This document shows positions 6,222-12,876 of a DNA stretch of 12,921 nt, in pieces; position 1 is the first letter of the stretch, and every line of letters starts with the position of its first letter. The notes below the pieces were generated by a model that was not told the DNA's origin, searched no databases, and worked only from the letters and a program-made list of their open reading frames with translations. The position numbers and the translations under genes are program-made. Where the stretch lies: assembly GCA_035510355.1 (NCBI GenBank), contig DATKHF010000029.1, forward strand, positions 1 to 12,921. The letters are read 5' to 3'. The stretch is from DATKHF01 sp035510355. GTDB lineage: Bacteria; Patescibacteriota; Saccharimonadia; Saccharimonadales; UBA4665.

Positions 6222-6230
6222 ATTTTAACA
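6222..6230 (-). promoter_or_regulatory. Possible extended -10 box of the rimB-rimK operon
   Basis: TGT followed by TAAAAT on the minus strand fits an extended -10 element, with a leader of about 30 nt before ATG 6187. The region is very A/T-rich, so other boxes are possible. Confidence 0.3.
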
Positions 6231-6267
6231 TATTTACTAAAAATTACTATACTGTAGTCATTTTCGG

Positions 6268-6384
6268 TCACTGCTGAGCGTGATGTACGCGGGTATAGAC
6301 AAGGTAGATAACTATTGCCACTACCAATAGTATGATTATTAGTAAGGGTATAAAGCCGGATTCGTTCAGTTGGCGGCGTGACAT
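6268..6384 (-). CDS. 38-aa single-helix membrane protein (GFIP motif)
   Basis: This tiny gene encodes a basic, polar N-terminus (MSRRQLNESG), then FIPLL and one hydrophobic helix to about residue 31, and a short tail TRVHHAQQ. The layout of a basic start, Gly-Phe at 10-11 and a long hydrophobic helix resembles the processing region of type IV prepilins, but the usual Glu at position +5 of the mature chain is Leu. It might equally be a plain membrane-anchored microprotein. A weak GGAAG precedes the ATG by 4 nt. It lies in the gap between the rimB-like gene and the divergent GGDEF gene. Its frame differs from that of the longer open frame (6366-6686) crossing the GGDEF start. Reality is supported by its composition and start, not by a known family. 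Confidence 0.62.
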   Translation of the reverse strand: MSRRQLNESGFIPLLIIILLVVAIVIYLVYTRVHHAQQ

Positions 6385-6449
6385 TCGACTTCCATTATTA
6401 ATCGATCGGCATCGTAGTGCAAGCAGTTTATGCTTATCTGATAATTATA

Positions 6450-6478
6450 TTGCTTTAATATTATGTTTATGTTATAAT
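6450..6478 (+). promoter_or_regulatory. Promoter of the GGDEF gene (leaderless, extended -10)
   Basis: TTGCTT (6450-6455), a 17-nt spacer and TATAAT (6473-6478) preceded by TGT form an extended -10 promoter. The -10 box ends 6 nt before ATG 6485, so transcription should start at the ATG itself. No Shine-Dalgarno sequence is present. Confidence 0.6.
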
Positions 6479-6484
6479 TAACAC

Positions 6485-7210
6485 ATGCGTAGTCGGTCAT
6501 CCGAATCTGTACAAAATACCTTATCAGCTCTCCCCTATGCCATCGCAGCAGGCGGTATTGGTACTGCTTTATATCTATTAAGACAAAACCGTGAGTTAAG
6601 ACGCAGCAATGAAGAACTGGCTCAAGATCAACAGAATTTAAGACGAAGACATGATGATATGGAAAAAGAGATCGTACTGGACCCAAAAACTCGCCTATTG
6701 CATAGCGAAGCCTTCAAAGCTGAGGTGGCAGGACGGGCTAAACGGGCAGCGAACATTGGCAAAACGAGCGCTCTGGTTTTTGGTGATCTTGATAACTTTC
6801 AAGCATTAAACCATCTACTTGGCAATACAGAAGTTGATACCGTGGCTCTTAAACCGGCGGCAAAAGCTATCGAAGGGGCGGTACGTCAGAAAGACCTTAT
6901 CGGCGGCATAGTAGGCCGCCACGGTGGCGAAGAGTTCGTTGGATATCTCGAAGGGGCAGATGCCGCTGGAGCTCGTATTGCCTGCGAAAGAATTCAAACC
7001 GATGTGAATGCTATTCAGCCCATACCTGGACAGCCGCTGGGTATAACTTTGGCGTATACGACTTTTCAACTTACACCGGAATTAGGCATTGAAGGAGTGG
7101 AGTCAATTATTGGAAGTCTTGATAAGCAAGTCGAGGCTTTTAAGCATACGGCCGTGGCAGATGCTAAAAATCAGATCTTTGCTGTCGAGCCAATTGTGGT
7201 TGGCAGCTAG
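6485..7210 (+). CDS. Membrane-anchored GGDEF-domain protein (putative diguanylate cyclase)
   Basis: The 241-aa protein starts with one probable membrane helix (about 11-33), then a charged coiled-coil-like linker (34-62), then a GGDEF domain (about 63-235) that would make cyclic di-GMP from two GTP. LDPKTRLLH (65-73) matches the DxLTGLxN start. D101 and D103 lie in FGDLDNF and N109 follows, which fits the metal and guanine sites. The signature is RHGGEEF (145-151), an active-type GGEEF. RQKD at 134-137 resembles the inhibitory RxxD site but sits about four residues farther from GGEEF than usual. The C-terminal part is divergent. No EAL, HD-GYP or PilZ gene is in view. Its TAG stop interlocks with the dnaJ stop in CTAG. 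Confidence 0.85.
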   Translation: MRSRSSESVQNTLSALPYAIAAGGIGTALYLLRQNRELRRSNEELAQDQQNLRRRHDDMEKEIVLDPKTRLLHSEAFKAEVAGRAKRAANIGKTSALVFGDLDNFQALNHLLGNTEVDTVALKPAAKAIEGAVRQKDLIGGIVGRHGGEEFVGYLEGADAAGARIACERIQTDVNAIQPIPGQPLGITLAYTTFQLTPELGIEGVESIIGSLDKQVEAFKHTAVADAKNQIFAVEPIVVGS

Positions 7211-8307
7211 CGTTCAAAAAAACTCTTTTTGTCATCCTGCGAAAAGTCAGTTAGTAGCTCTTTTTGGTGTTTTGTAAGCTTAGTAGGAGTATCTACGATA
7301 ACAGTAACAATGTGAGGCCCGCGGCTACCGCCTTTAAGGTGTGGGACGCCATGATTGGATAGTTTGAAGTCGGAACCTGACTGAGTGCCGGCTGGTATTT
7401 TCATGCGGACCGGGCCATCAACGGTTTCTACCTCGATTTCGGTTCCAAGGGCAGCATCAATCATATTAACGTGCTCCTCACTTAGAATCAGGTCACCTTC
7501 CCGGGTGAAGTGCTTGTGGGATTTAACACGGATATTGACGTAAAGATCACCTTTTGGACCATTGGCTATGGCTTCACCGTGTTCGCGCAGACGGATGGTA
7601 GCACCATCGTCGATACCAGCCGGAATCTTAAGTTGTATAGTTTGCCTTTTACTTTGGGTGCCTTTACCGCGGCAAACCGAGCAGACCTTTTCGGGAATCT
7701 TGCCGCTGCCCCGGCATTTGGGACAGATGCTGGCCTGCTGGATGTTACCAAACACCGTGCGCGTCACATTCATCACTTGGCCGGAGCCCTGACATTGGTC
7801 ACAGGTTTTTAGTTCATAACCCGGTTCAACCGTCGTGCCCTTACAATGCTCACAGCTATCTTCCAGGCTCAGCGTCAGGTCAACTTCGGTACCGAACACG
7901 GCCTGTGCAAAGGTTATTTCAACGGTTGCTTCGACGTCACGGCCCCGGGCTTGGCGGCGCTGGTTCTGTTGGCCGCCACCGCCAAAGAAACTGCTAAAGA
8001 TATCGCCGAGACCTAGATCGCCGAAGTCGAAGTTGATGTTTTGGGACTGTCCGGCGTAACCACCGCCAAACGGACTGCCACTGTCGCTGCTACCGCCAAC
8101 TCCGGCATGGCCGAACTGGTCGTAGCGTTTACGTTTATCGGTATCCTTAAGGACTTCATAGGCTTCATTGATTTCTTTGAATTTGGCTTCGTCGCCGCCA
8201 CGGTCAGGATGGTGCTCAACCGCCGCCCGGCGGAAGGCTTTTTTGATCTCGTCAGCGCTGGCGTTTTTACTGACGCCTAGTACTTCATAATAGTCTCGCT
8301 TACTCAT
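7207..8307 (-). CDS. dnaJ: Chaperone protein DnaJ
   Basis: DnaJ binds unfolded proteins and stimulates the ATPase of DnaK. The 366-aa protein has the full class I layout. The J domain (1-66) carries HPD at 33-35, followed by a Gly/Phe/Ser-rich linker (about 67-110). The zinc region has four CxxCxGxG-type repeats (C152/C155, C169/C172, C195/C198, C209/C212), then two substrate-binding beta domains and a C-terminal dimer region. ATG 8307 has no Shine-Dalgarno sequence; a promoter 9 nt upstream suggests a nearly leaderless mRNA. No CIRCE lies in front of it, so it seems uncoupled from the HrcA-controlled dnaK transcript except by readthrough from cutA (54-nt gap). Confidence 0.97.
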   Translation of the reverse strand: MSKRDYYEVLGVSKNASADEIKKAFRRAAVEHHPDRGGDEAKFKEINEAYEVLKDTDKRKRYDQFGHAGVGGSSDSGSPFGGGYAGQSQNINFDFGDLGLGDIFSSFFGGGGQQNQRRQARGRDVEATVEITFAQAVFGTEVDLTLSLEDSCEHCKGTTVEPGYELKTCDQCQGSGQVMNVTRTVFGNIQQASICPKCRGSGKIPEKVCSVCRGKGTQSKRQTIQLKIPAGIDDGATIRLREHGEAIANGPKGDLYVNIRVKSHKHFTREGDLILSEEHVNMIDAALGTEIEVETVDGPVRMKIPAGTQSGSDFKLSNHGVPHLKGGSRGPHIVTVIVDTPTKLTKHQKELLTDFSQDDKKSFFER

Positions 8308-8316
8308 AGATAGTTT

Positions 8317-8344
8317 ATTATCTCGTAATTTATATTTGAATCAA
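8317..8344 (-). promoter_or_regulatory. Putative promoter of dnaJ
   Basis: Minus-strand TTGATT (8339-8344), a 16-nt spacer and GATAAT (8317-8322), which ends 9 nt before ATG 8307. No inverted repeat of the CIRCE type is nearby. Confidence 0.5.
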
Positions 8345-8361
8345 AGCTTTAAGTATCATCA

Positions 8362-8679
8362 CTATAGCTGACCCTCTAGCCATTTTGCTGAGCTTTCGGA
8401 TATATGAGCGATCGGTACAGCGTACAGTACAAAGGTATCGTAGCTATGAAGCCGCGCAACTTCCGCTTCTATTTTCTCAAAGTTACCGGCCACGGTTTCC
8501 ATGATGAGCTTTACTTCACTAGCCTCTTCAAGCTTGTCATCCCAGCGGTACTTACTCTTAACTTCCATAAATTCCGCACAGGCTATAAGACGCTTATCTA
8601 AGAGTGCGTCAGCAATAGTTTGGGCTTCTTGCCAACTAGCGCAGGATAAAACCAACTCGATGGATTTAGGATTACTCAT
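8362..8679 (-). CDS. cutA: CutA1-family protein (divalent cation tolerance)
   Basis: CutA1 proteins are small trimeric proteins linked to copper and other divalent metal tolerance; their exact action is unclear. At 105 aa this one has the usual length. Family landmarks are ALLDKRLIACAEF (25-37), the S-x-Y-x-W segment VKSKYRWDDKLEEASEV (40-56), which the family uses for trimer contacts and metal binding, and RLHSYDTFVLYAVPI (76-90), the LHxY motif. The ATG overlaps the TGA of the 85-aa gene (ATGA, 8676-8679), so translation is coupled. It therefore lies on the dnaK transcript controlled by CIRCE, which would make it heat-inducible; that is an inference from layout. Confidence 0.9.
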   Translation of the reverse strand: MSNPKSIELVLSCASWQEAQTIADALLDKRLIACAEFMEVKSKYRWDDKLEEASEVKLIMETVAGNFEKIEAEVARLHSYDTFVLYAVPIAHISESSAKWLEGQL

Positions 8680-8933
8680 TGGTCTTGCTCCATCTCACGC
8701 TGCCTCTTGCTCCGTTCTATGATGTCTTCCAAGATAAGGCCTTCTGTTGCCTCTTCAGCAGAAGCAGGTATTTCCGGATGGTCATCGAGAAATCTCATAT
8801 GGGCCTCAGTTCTTTTACTTGCTTCTAGGAGCTGCTCTGCCTCACTTATATGAGGCGGCCAGGATTGCAACGGTCCGTCACCCCAGTTTTCAGGTAGGTC
8901 TTTGGGGCCGGATTGATTCCCGGAACGACGCAT
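8676..8933 (-). CDS. Unknown 85-aa hydrophilic protein in the dnaK operon
   Basis: The protein begins MRRSGNQSGPKDLPENWGDG and is very polar. A Pro/Gly/Trp-rich first third is followed by acidic helical stretches (HISEAEQLLEASKRTEAHM) and a charged C-terminus (IIERSKRQREMEQDQ), with no membrane segment. No family is recognised. ATG 8933 is preferred over upstream ATGs in the same frame because it lies 1 nt after the dnaK stop, with AAGGA 8 nt upstream inside the end of dnaK; a longer version would overlap the coding tail of dnaK. Its TGA overlaps the cutA ATG. The tight spacing shows it is co-translated with dnaK and cutA, so it is probably part of the CIRCE regulon. Confidence 0.75.
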   Translation of the reverse strand: MRRSGNQSGPKDLPENWGDGPLQSWPPHISEAEQLLEASKRTEAHMRFLDDHPEIPASAEEATEGLILEDIIERSKRQREMEQDQ

Positions 8934-8934
8934 A

Positions 8935-10863
8935 TTACTTTTCCTTGTCGTCGACGACTTCGCCCTCGATGGCTTCATCTTTGCCGTCGGACTTTTTGTC
9001 GTCCTTGTCATCCTTAGAATCATCGTCTTCGGTTGTAGCCTCGGCGGCTTGGGCCTGTTCGTACATCTTGGTGCCGATCGGCATAAGCTTATCGTTCAGT
9101 TCTTTAGTAGCATTTTCCAAGGCATCTTTGTCGGCCTTGTCATCACCAATGACTTTCTTGGCCGACTCAATGGCTTCATCAAGGATTTTCTTGTCGTCGT
9201 CCGAGATTTTTTCGCCATTATCTTTCTTTAGTTTCTCAGCCTGATAGACAGCGCTGTCAAGTAAGTTCCGGGCTTCTACCATTTGCTTCTTGGCCTTGTC
9301 TTCGTCGGCATGAGCTTCGGCTTCTTTGGCCATTTTCTCAACTTCAGTCTTGTCCAGATTTCCGGAGCCGCTAATGGTAATGCTCTGCTCTTTACCGCTG
9401 CCTTTATCCTTGGCGGTAACATTTAATATACCGTTGGCATCAATGTTGAAGGTAACTTCAATTTGCGGGATGCCGCGGGGCGCCGGTGGGATGCCATCTA
9501 AAATGAAGCGGCCAAGGCTCTTATTGCCATCAATAATATCGCGTTCACCCTGGGCCACATGGACTTCAACCTGTGGCTGGTTGTCGGCTGCAGTGGAGAA
9601 GACCTCGGATTTTGAAGTCGGTATGGTGGTGTTCCGCTCAATCAGCTTGGTCATGACGCCGCCCATAGTCTCTATGCCTAGGCTTAGGGGGGTGACATCC
9701 AAAAGCAGCACGTCTTTGACGTCGCCCTGCAGTACACCGCCCTGAATAGCCGCACCAATGGCTACAACTTCATCGGGGTTAACGCCCTTCATGGGGTCTT
9801 TGCCGAAAATCTTCTTGACCTTTTCTTGGACAGCCGGCATGCGGGTCATGCCGCCGACCAGTACCACGGCGTTAATGTCACTGGCTTTTAGCTTGGAGTC
9901 TTTGAGGGCCTTCTCGCAAGGAGCAGCTGTTTTATCGATCAGTTCAGCCACCAAACTCTCTAGTTTGGCACGCGTCAGTTTGTGCTCAAAATGCTTTGGT
10001 CCGTCGGCATCGGCAGTCAGGAATGGTAGGTTGATGTTGATTTCCTGGGCAGTTGAAAGTTCGATTTTGGCTTTTTCAGCCTCATCACGCAGGCGTTGCA
10101 TAGCAGCGTTATCACCAGATACGTCGACACCGTGCTCTTTTTTGAATTCATCGGCAAAGTAGTTAACTATGATACGGTCAAAATCGGCACCACCGAGGTG
10201 GGTGTCACCGTTGGTTGACTTAACTTCAAAGACACCGTCGCCTAGCTCAAGAATCGATACGTCAAAAGTACCGCCACCAAGGTCGTAGACGGCAATTTTT
10301 TCGTCTTTTTTGTCGCCTTTATCAAGGCCGTAGGCCAGGGCTGCAGCCGTTGGTTCGTTGATGATACGCTTTACTTCTAGGCCAGCAATCTTGCCAGCAT
10401 CCTTGGTAGCTTGGCGCTGGGAATCATCGAAATAGGCCGGCACAGTAATAACGGCTTCGGTTACCTTGTCACCCAGGAAAGCCTCGGCGTCAGCTTTTAG
10501 CTTGCCCAGTATCATGGCACTGATTTCTTCGGGGCTGTAGTCTTTGTCGCCCATTTTAACCTTGACGCCGTTGCCGCTTTTGATGATCTCATAGCCCATG
10601 AGCTTGAGGTCACGCTGGACTTCCTTGTCACTGTAGTTTCGGCCGATCAGTCGTTTAACTTCATAAATAGTGTTTTTGGGGTTGGTCACCTGCTGGCGGC
10701 GGGCTACTTGGCCAACCAGGCGCTCTTTATTTTTATTGATAGCCACCACACTCGGCGTGGTGCGGTTACCTTCTGAATTGGTAATAATCTCTGGCTTTCC
10801 GGCTTGCATAACAGCCATGGCCGAGTTGGTAGTTCCAAGGTCGATTCCAATAATTTTGCTCAT
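8935..10863 (-). CDS. dnaK: Chaperone protein DnaK (Hsp70)
   Basis: DnaK binds and releases unfolded peptides through an ATP cycle with DnaJ and GrpE. The 642-aa protein has the complete Hsp70 layout. The nucleotide-binding domain shows [10 protein letters not shown] (5-14), [12 protein letters not shown] (168-179), [10 protein letters not shown] (194-203) and [10 protein letters not shown] (334-343). The conserved linker [10 protein letters not shown] (384-393) leads to the substrate-binding beta domain, then a helical lid and an acidic, Asp/Lys-rich disordered tail ending [10 protein letters not shown]. The segment around residues 70-110, absent from the DnaK of many Gram-positive bacteria, is present. 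A CIRCE operator and promoter lie upstream, with AAGGA 10 nt before ATG 10863. Two small genes, an unknown one and cutA, follow with 1-nt and overlapping junctions. Confidence 0.98.
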   Translation of the reverse strand: MSKIIGIDLGTTNSAMAVMQAGKPEIITNSEGNRTTPSVVAINKNKERLVGQVARRQQVTNPKNTIYEVKRLIGRNYSDKEVQRDLKLMGYEIIKSGNGVKVKMGDKDYSPEEISAMILGKLKADAEAFLGDKVTEAVITVPAYFDDSQRQATKDAGKIAGLEVKRIINEPTAAALAYGLDKGDKKDEKIAVYDLGGGTFDVSILELGDGVFEVKSTNGDTHLGGADFDRIIVNYFADEFKKEHGVDVSGDNAAMQRLRDEAEKAKIELSTAQEININLPFLTADADGPKHFEHKLTRAKLESLVAELIDKTAAPCEKALKDSKLKASDINAVVLVGGMTRMPAVQEKVKKIFGKDPMKGVNPDEVVAIGAAIQGGVLQGDVKDVLLLDVTPLSLGIETMGGVMTKLIERNTTIPTSKSEVFSTAADNQPQVEVHVAQGERDIIDGNKSLGRFILDGIPPAPRGIPQIEVTFNIDANGILNVTAKDKGSGKEQSITISGSGNLDKTEVEKMAKEAEAHADEDKAKKQMVEARNLLDSAVYQAEKLKKDNGEKISDDDKKILDEAIESAKKVIGDDKADKDALENATKELNDKLMPIGTKMYEQAQAAEATTEDDDSKDDKDDKKSDGKDEAIEGEVVDDKEK

Positions 10864-10873
10864 CTTGTATAGT

Positions 10874-10878
10874 TCCTT
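10874..10878 (-). promoter_or_regulatory. Ribosome binding site of dnaK
   Basis: AAGGA on the minus strand lies 10 nt before ATG 10863. The spacing is a little long. dnaK has a leader of about 50 nt, unlike most promoter-proximal genes here. Confidence 0.5.
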
Positions 10879-10919
10879 ACTTTTATCGTTATATTTAACA
10901 GTCTAATATTACTACTGCC

Positions 10920-10948
10920 AGTGTAGTAAATTGGCACTCTCCTGTCAA
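10920..10948 (-). promoter_or_regulatory. dnaK promoter with -35 inside CIRCE
   Basis: Minus-strand TTGACA (10943-10948) is a perfect -35 box inside the CIRCE loop. After 17 nt comes TACACT (10920-10925) as the -10 box. Transcription would start near 10913. HrcA bound to CIRCE would block this box directly. Confidence 0.65.
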
Positions 10949-10957
10949 GAGTGCCAA
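10931..10957. promoter_or_regulatory. CIRCE operator upstream of dnaK
   Basis: TTGGCACTC, 9 nt, GAGTGCCAA: a perfect 9-bp inverted repeat that differs from the CIRCE consensus TTAGCACTC-N9-GAGTGCTAA by one symmetric base pair. It is the binding site of HrcA, which is encoded at the right end of the window. Confidence 0.95.
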
Positions 10958-10982
10958 TCATGTTAATTTTGCAACACCTTTT

Positions 10983-11384
10983 TTACGCAGCTCTTTGGAC
11001 ACCTGACAGCATTTCGTTTCTTTGTGGCCCGTAAAAGCTTACCTCTAGCTCGGCATCCTGCTGAAGGTTATATAACGATTCATAACTTATATGAACGTAC
11101 TGACTGAACTTATCCGGAAACGTTAAGAAAGTCTGTCCGGCTACGCTTCCAGCCAATTTATCTCTGTTGTGCGCATAAATCATCAACGAATCTAGGCAAA
11201 CGGTTTCGGCTGGAACTCCTCCTTCGATGAAGGCCTCGCAAAAAGTTTCAAACTCGTCAACTGCTTCATGACGACTTGCCGGCTTAATAAGTTCTGCCTG
11301 TTCTCGCAGACCAGCTACCTGCTCCCTAAGAAAAGGCCGTGGGTCACTGTTAGGAAAATAAATCGTAGGTTCTATCTCACTCAT
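10983..11384 (-). CDS. Unknown 133-aa protein between grpE and dnaK
   Basis: The product is soluble, acidic and without membrane helices. It starts MSEIEPTIYFPNSDPRPFLR, continues with helical stretches (REQVAGLREQAELI, about 20-33; HEAVDEFETFCEAFIEGG, 39-56) and then a mixed region with FLTFPDKFSQYVHISYESL before ending VSFYGPQRNEMLSGVQRAA. I recognise no family. ATG 11384 follows the grpE stop after 7 nt; AAGG inside the end of grpE lies about 11 nt before it. It is the last gene before the dnaK CIRCE, so it should be co-transcribed with hrcA and grpE. It is unlike any usual member of this cluster. Confidence 0.75.
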   Translation of the reverse strand: MSEIEPTIYFPNSDPRPFLREQVAGLREQAELIKPASRHEAVDEFETFCEAFIEGGVPAETVCLDSLMIYAHNRDKLAGSVAGQTFLTFPDKFSQYVHISYESLYNLQQDAELEVSFYGPQRNEMLSGVQRAA

Positions 11385-11391
11385 ACGTATA

Positions 11392-11865
11392 TTAGCCTTT
11401 CACTCTTACCATGGCGTGGCGGATAACATCGTTACCCAATCGGTAGCCGGCTTGTAGTTCTTCGCTGACGATTTCGTGCTGCCCATCGCCTTCTTCCATA
11501 CTGACGGCTTCATGCAAGTGCGGGTCGAAGCGTTGGCCAATAGTTTTAATGCGCTCAACGCCCATAGTAGCTAGGCTAGTTTCAAATTGCTTAACAACGC
11601 CTTGGACACCTTTAATGTAGTCGTTATGTTCAAGCTCTTTGGGTACATGCTTGAGAGCCCGTTCAAAGTTATCGATAACCGGTAGTAGTTCGCGGATAAC
11701 GTTTGCTTTGATGACAGTACGCAAGTTGATAAGTTCTTCTTCGTGTCGTCGGCGAATATTGGTAGCGTCGGCCCGCTCACGTTGCAGGGCTAGTGTCAGC
11801 TCTTCTACTGCCCGTTTTAGCTCAAGGCTTGATGATAGTTTAGTGTCCTTCTTAGGTTTAGTCAT
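11392..11865 (-). CDS. grpE: Nucleotide exchange factor GrpE
   Basis: GrpE drives ADP release from DnaK. The product is 157 aa, beginning MTKPKKDTKLSSS. The first half is a long charged coiled coil (about residues 14-65, with LQRERADATNIRRRHEEEL), which makes the dimer stalk. The family core follows: LLPVIDNFERALKHVP, then the C-terminal beta domain with the GrpE signature from IGQRFDPHLHEAV to the end (YRLGNDVIRHAMVRV). ATG 11865 is preferred over the upstream ATG at 11940 because it lies 2 nt after the stop of the previous gene and has AAGGGG 9 nt upstream; the earlier start would add 25 residues that overlap that gene. It is in the CIRCE-controlled hrcA operon. Confidence 0.95.
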   Translation of the reverse strand: MTKPKKDTKLSSSLELKRAVEELTLALQRERADATNIRRRHEEELINLRTVIKANVIRELLPVIDNFERALKHVPKELEHNDYIKGVQGVVKQFETSLATMGVERIKTIGQRFDPHLHEAVSMEEGDGQHEIVSEELQAGYRLGNDVIRHAMVRVKG

Positions 11866-11867
11866 TT

Positions 11868-12161
11868 CTAGTTGCCCCTTAAGCCCATTCTCTCTAGGAG
11901 TTCTATACGTTGCAGCTGCTCGATATGATCCAGAACACACGCTTCACCGTAAACTATTGAGTCTTCTATTTCTTGCTGTGGGAACCCTAGCAAGTTGAGG
12001 GTGTGTTTAGCGGTTGCCACCCGATCTTCATGGCCAGCTTTAAAGCTACCGGTCGCAAGATCAATATGTTCACCGTCTTCACCGCCCAACCATCCGAATG
12101 CCATATCAGATCCCTCTTCTACCCTTTCTTCGTAGCCAGGTCTTTCTCCATATCTAGGCAT
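11868..12161 (-). CDS. Unknown 97-aa protein between hrcA and grpE
   Basis: The product is a small acidic soluble protein. It starts MPRYGERPGYEERVEEGSDM, then has a Gly/Asp-rich stretch (GWLGGEDGEHIDLATGSF), and its second half looks helical (EDRVATAKHTLNLLGF, and LDHIEQLQRIELLERMGL). I recognise no family. The ATG overlaps the hrcA stop by 8 nt (ATGCCTAG), with GAGG 6 nt upstream inside hrcA, which supports this start over Met20. Its TAG lies 2 nt before the grpE ATG. The tight coupling to hrcA and grpE implies heat-shock control and perhaps a role with the DnaK machine; that role is an inference from position only. Confidence 0.75.
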   Translation of the reverse strand: MPRYGERPGYEERVEEGSDMAFGWLGGEDGEHIDLATGSFKAGHEDRVATAKHTLNLLGFPQQEIEDSIVYGEACVLDHIEQLQRIELLERMGLRGN

Positions 12162-12867
12162 ACAGCGCCTCTTCCAGTTCCTGTCCGGCCCGGGCTACTA
12201 GGTTCATGACTTCACGATAGCTTTGACGAGTTGGGCCGAGCGTACCAATATAGCTGTGGTCACTAAATGGACTACGGAAGCGTCCGATAATAAGGGTGCA
12301 GCCGGCGGTACGACCGATAGGATTTTCTCCACCGATATAGACGCTGAGCGGTTCATTCGGGGCGGCTTCCCTTAGCCAAGGCTCAAGATTATCAAGCAGG
12401 TTGGCCACTTGTTGAACCTGAATGGTATTTATAAACTCAGGTTGGCCAAAGAGATTGGACAGACCACTCATGTACAGCTGGTTACTTATGGTGCCAAGAC
12501 CGAGGTTATGGGTTAGCTCCACTAATGTATCGACAGCATTGCGGATAGTCCGTTCCGGGGCTCCAGCTTGTTGTACACGGGTAGCAAGGGCCCTCTCGCT
12601 GCGACGCTCGGGCAGAGCGAAACCGCCGTTATCGGTCTGGCTCAAGTTATTAACATAGAAACGGTAGCCTTTGTCAGTTGGTACCCGGCCGGCGCTGGTG
12701 TGTGGCTGAGCAATGAAGCCGAGTCGTTCCAGCTCGGCCATTTCGGCCCGGATGGTAGCTGAACTAACGTTAAATAATTTAGCCATCAAACTACTGCCGA
12801 CGGGACTGGCCACCTCGGCATATTGTTCAACGATGGCACTTAATACCTTTTGTTGGCGCTCGGTCAT
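12154..12867 (-). CDS. hrcA: Heat-inducible transcription repressor HrcA (compact form)
   Basis: HrcA binds CIRCE and represses chaperone genes. The N-terminal winged-helix domain is canonical: SPVGSSLMAKLFNVSSATIR (21-40), ELERLGFIAQPHTSAGRVPT (45-64), DKGYRFYV. The C-terminal end is also conserved, with YIGGENPIG (167-175), CTLIIGRF (180-187) and GTLGPTRQSYREV (198-210). The protein is 237 aa, while usual HrcA is about 340: roughly 100 residues that carry part of the GAF-like core and the inserted dimerisation domain are missing between about residues 112 and 130. Both ends are intact and the frame is open, so this is a compact form, not a frameshift. ATG 12867 is 9 nt from a -10 box, so the mRNA is nearly leaderless. 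A CIRCE lies just upstream, implying autoregulation. Confidence 0.95.
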   Translation of the reverse strand: MTERQQKVLSAIVEQYAEVASPVGSSLMAKLFNVSSATIRAEMAELERLGFIAQPHTSAGRVPTDKGYRFYVNNLSQTDNGGFALPERRSERALATRVQQAGAPERTIRNAVDTLVELTHNLGLGTISNQLYMSGLSNLFGQPEFINTIQVQQVANLLDNLEPWLREAAPNEPLSVYIGGENPIGRTAGCTLIIGRFRSPFSDHSYIGTLGPTRQSYREVMNLVARAGQELEEALYA

Positions 12868-12876
12868 ATTGACTCT

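Noticed and set aside
6366..6686. Minus-strand open frame of 106 codons over the GGDEF gene start
   Set aside because: It overlaps the GGDEF coding region and the 38-aa microprotein in another frame. The GGDEF domain motifs and promoter show that the plus strand is coding.
8676..9023. Longer 115-aa version of the 85-aa gene starting at 9023
   Set aside because: The extra 30 residues are an out-of-frame copy of the dnaK acidic tail. ATG 8933 lies 1 nt after the dnaK stop with AAGGA at 8 nt.
8747..10162. Several long plus-strand open frames opposite dnaK and the 85-aa gene
   Set aside because: They are Ser/Leu/Arg-rich shadows produced by codon bias on the opposite strand of conserved dnaK; no ribosome sites or domain motifs.
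11866..11940. 25-residue N-terminal extension of GrpE
   Set aside because: It would overlap the end of the 97-aa gene. ATG 11865 has AAGGGG at 9 nt and gives a usual GrpE start.
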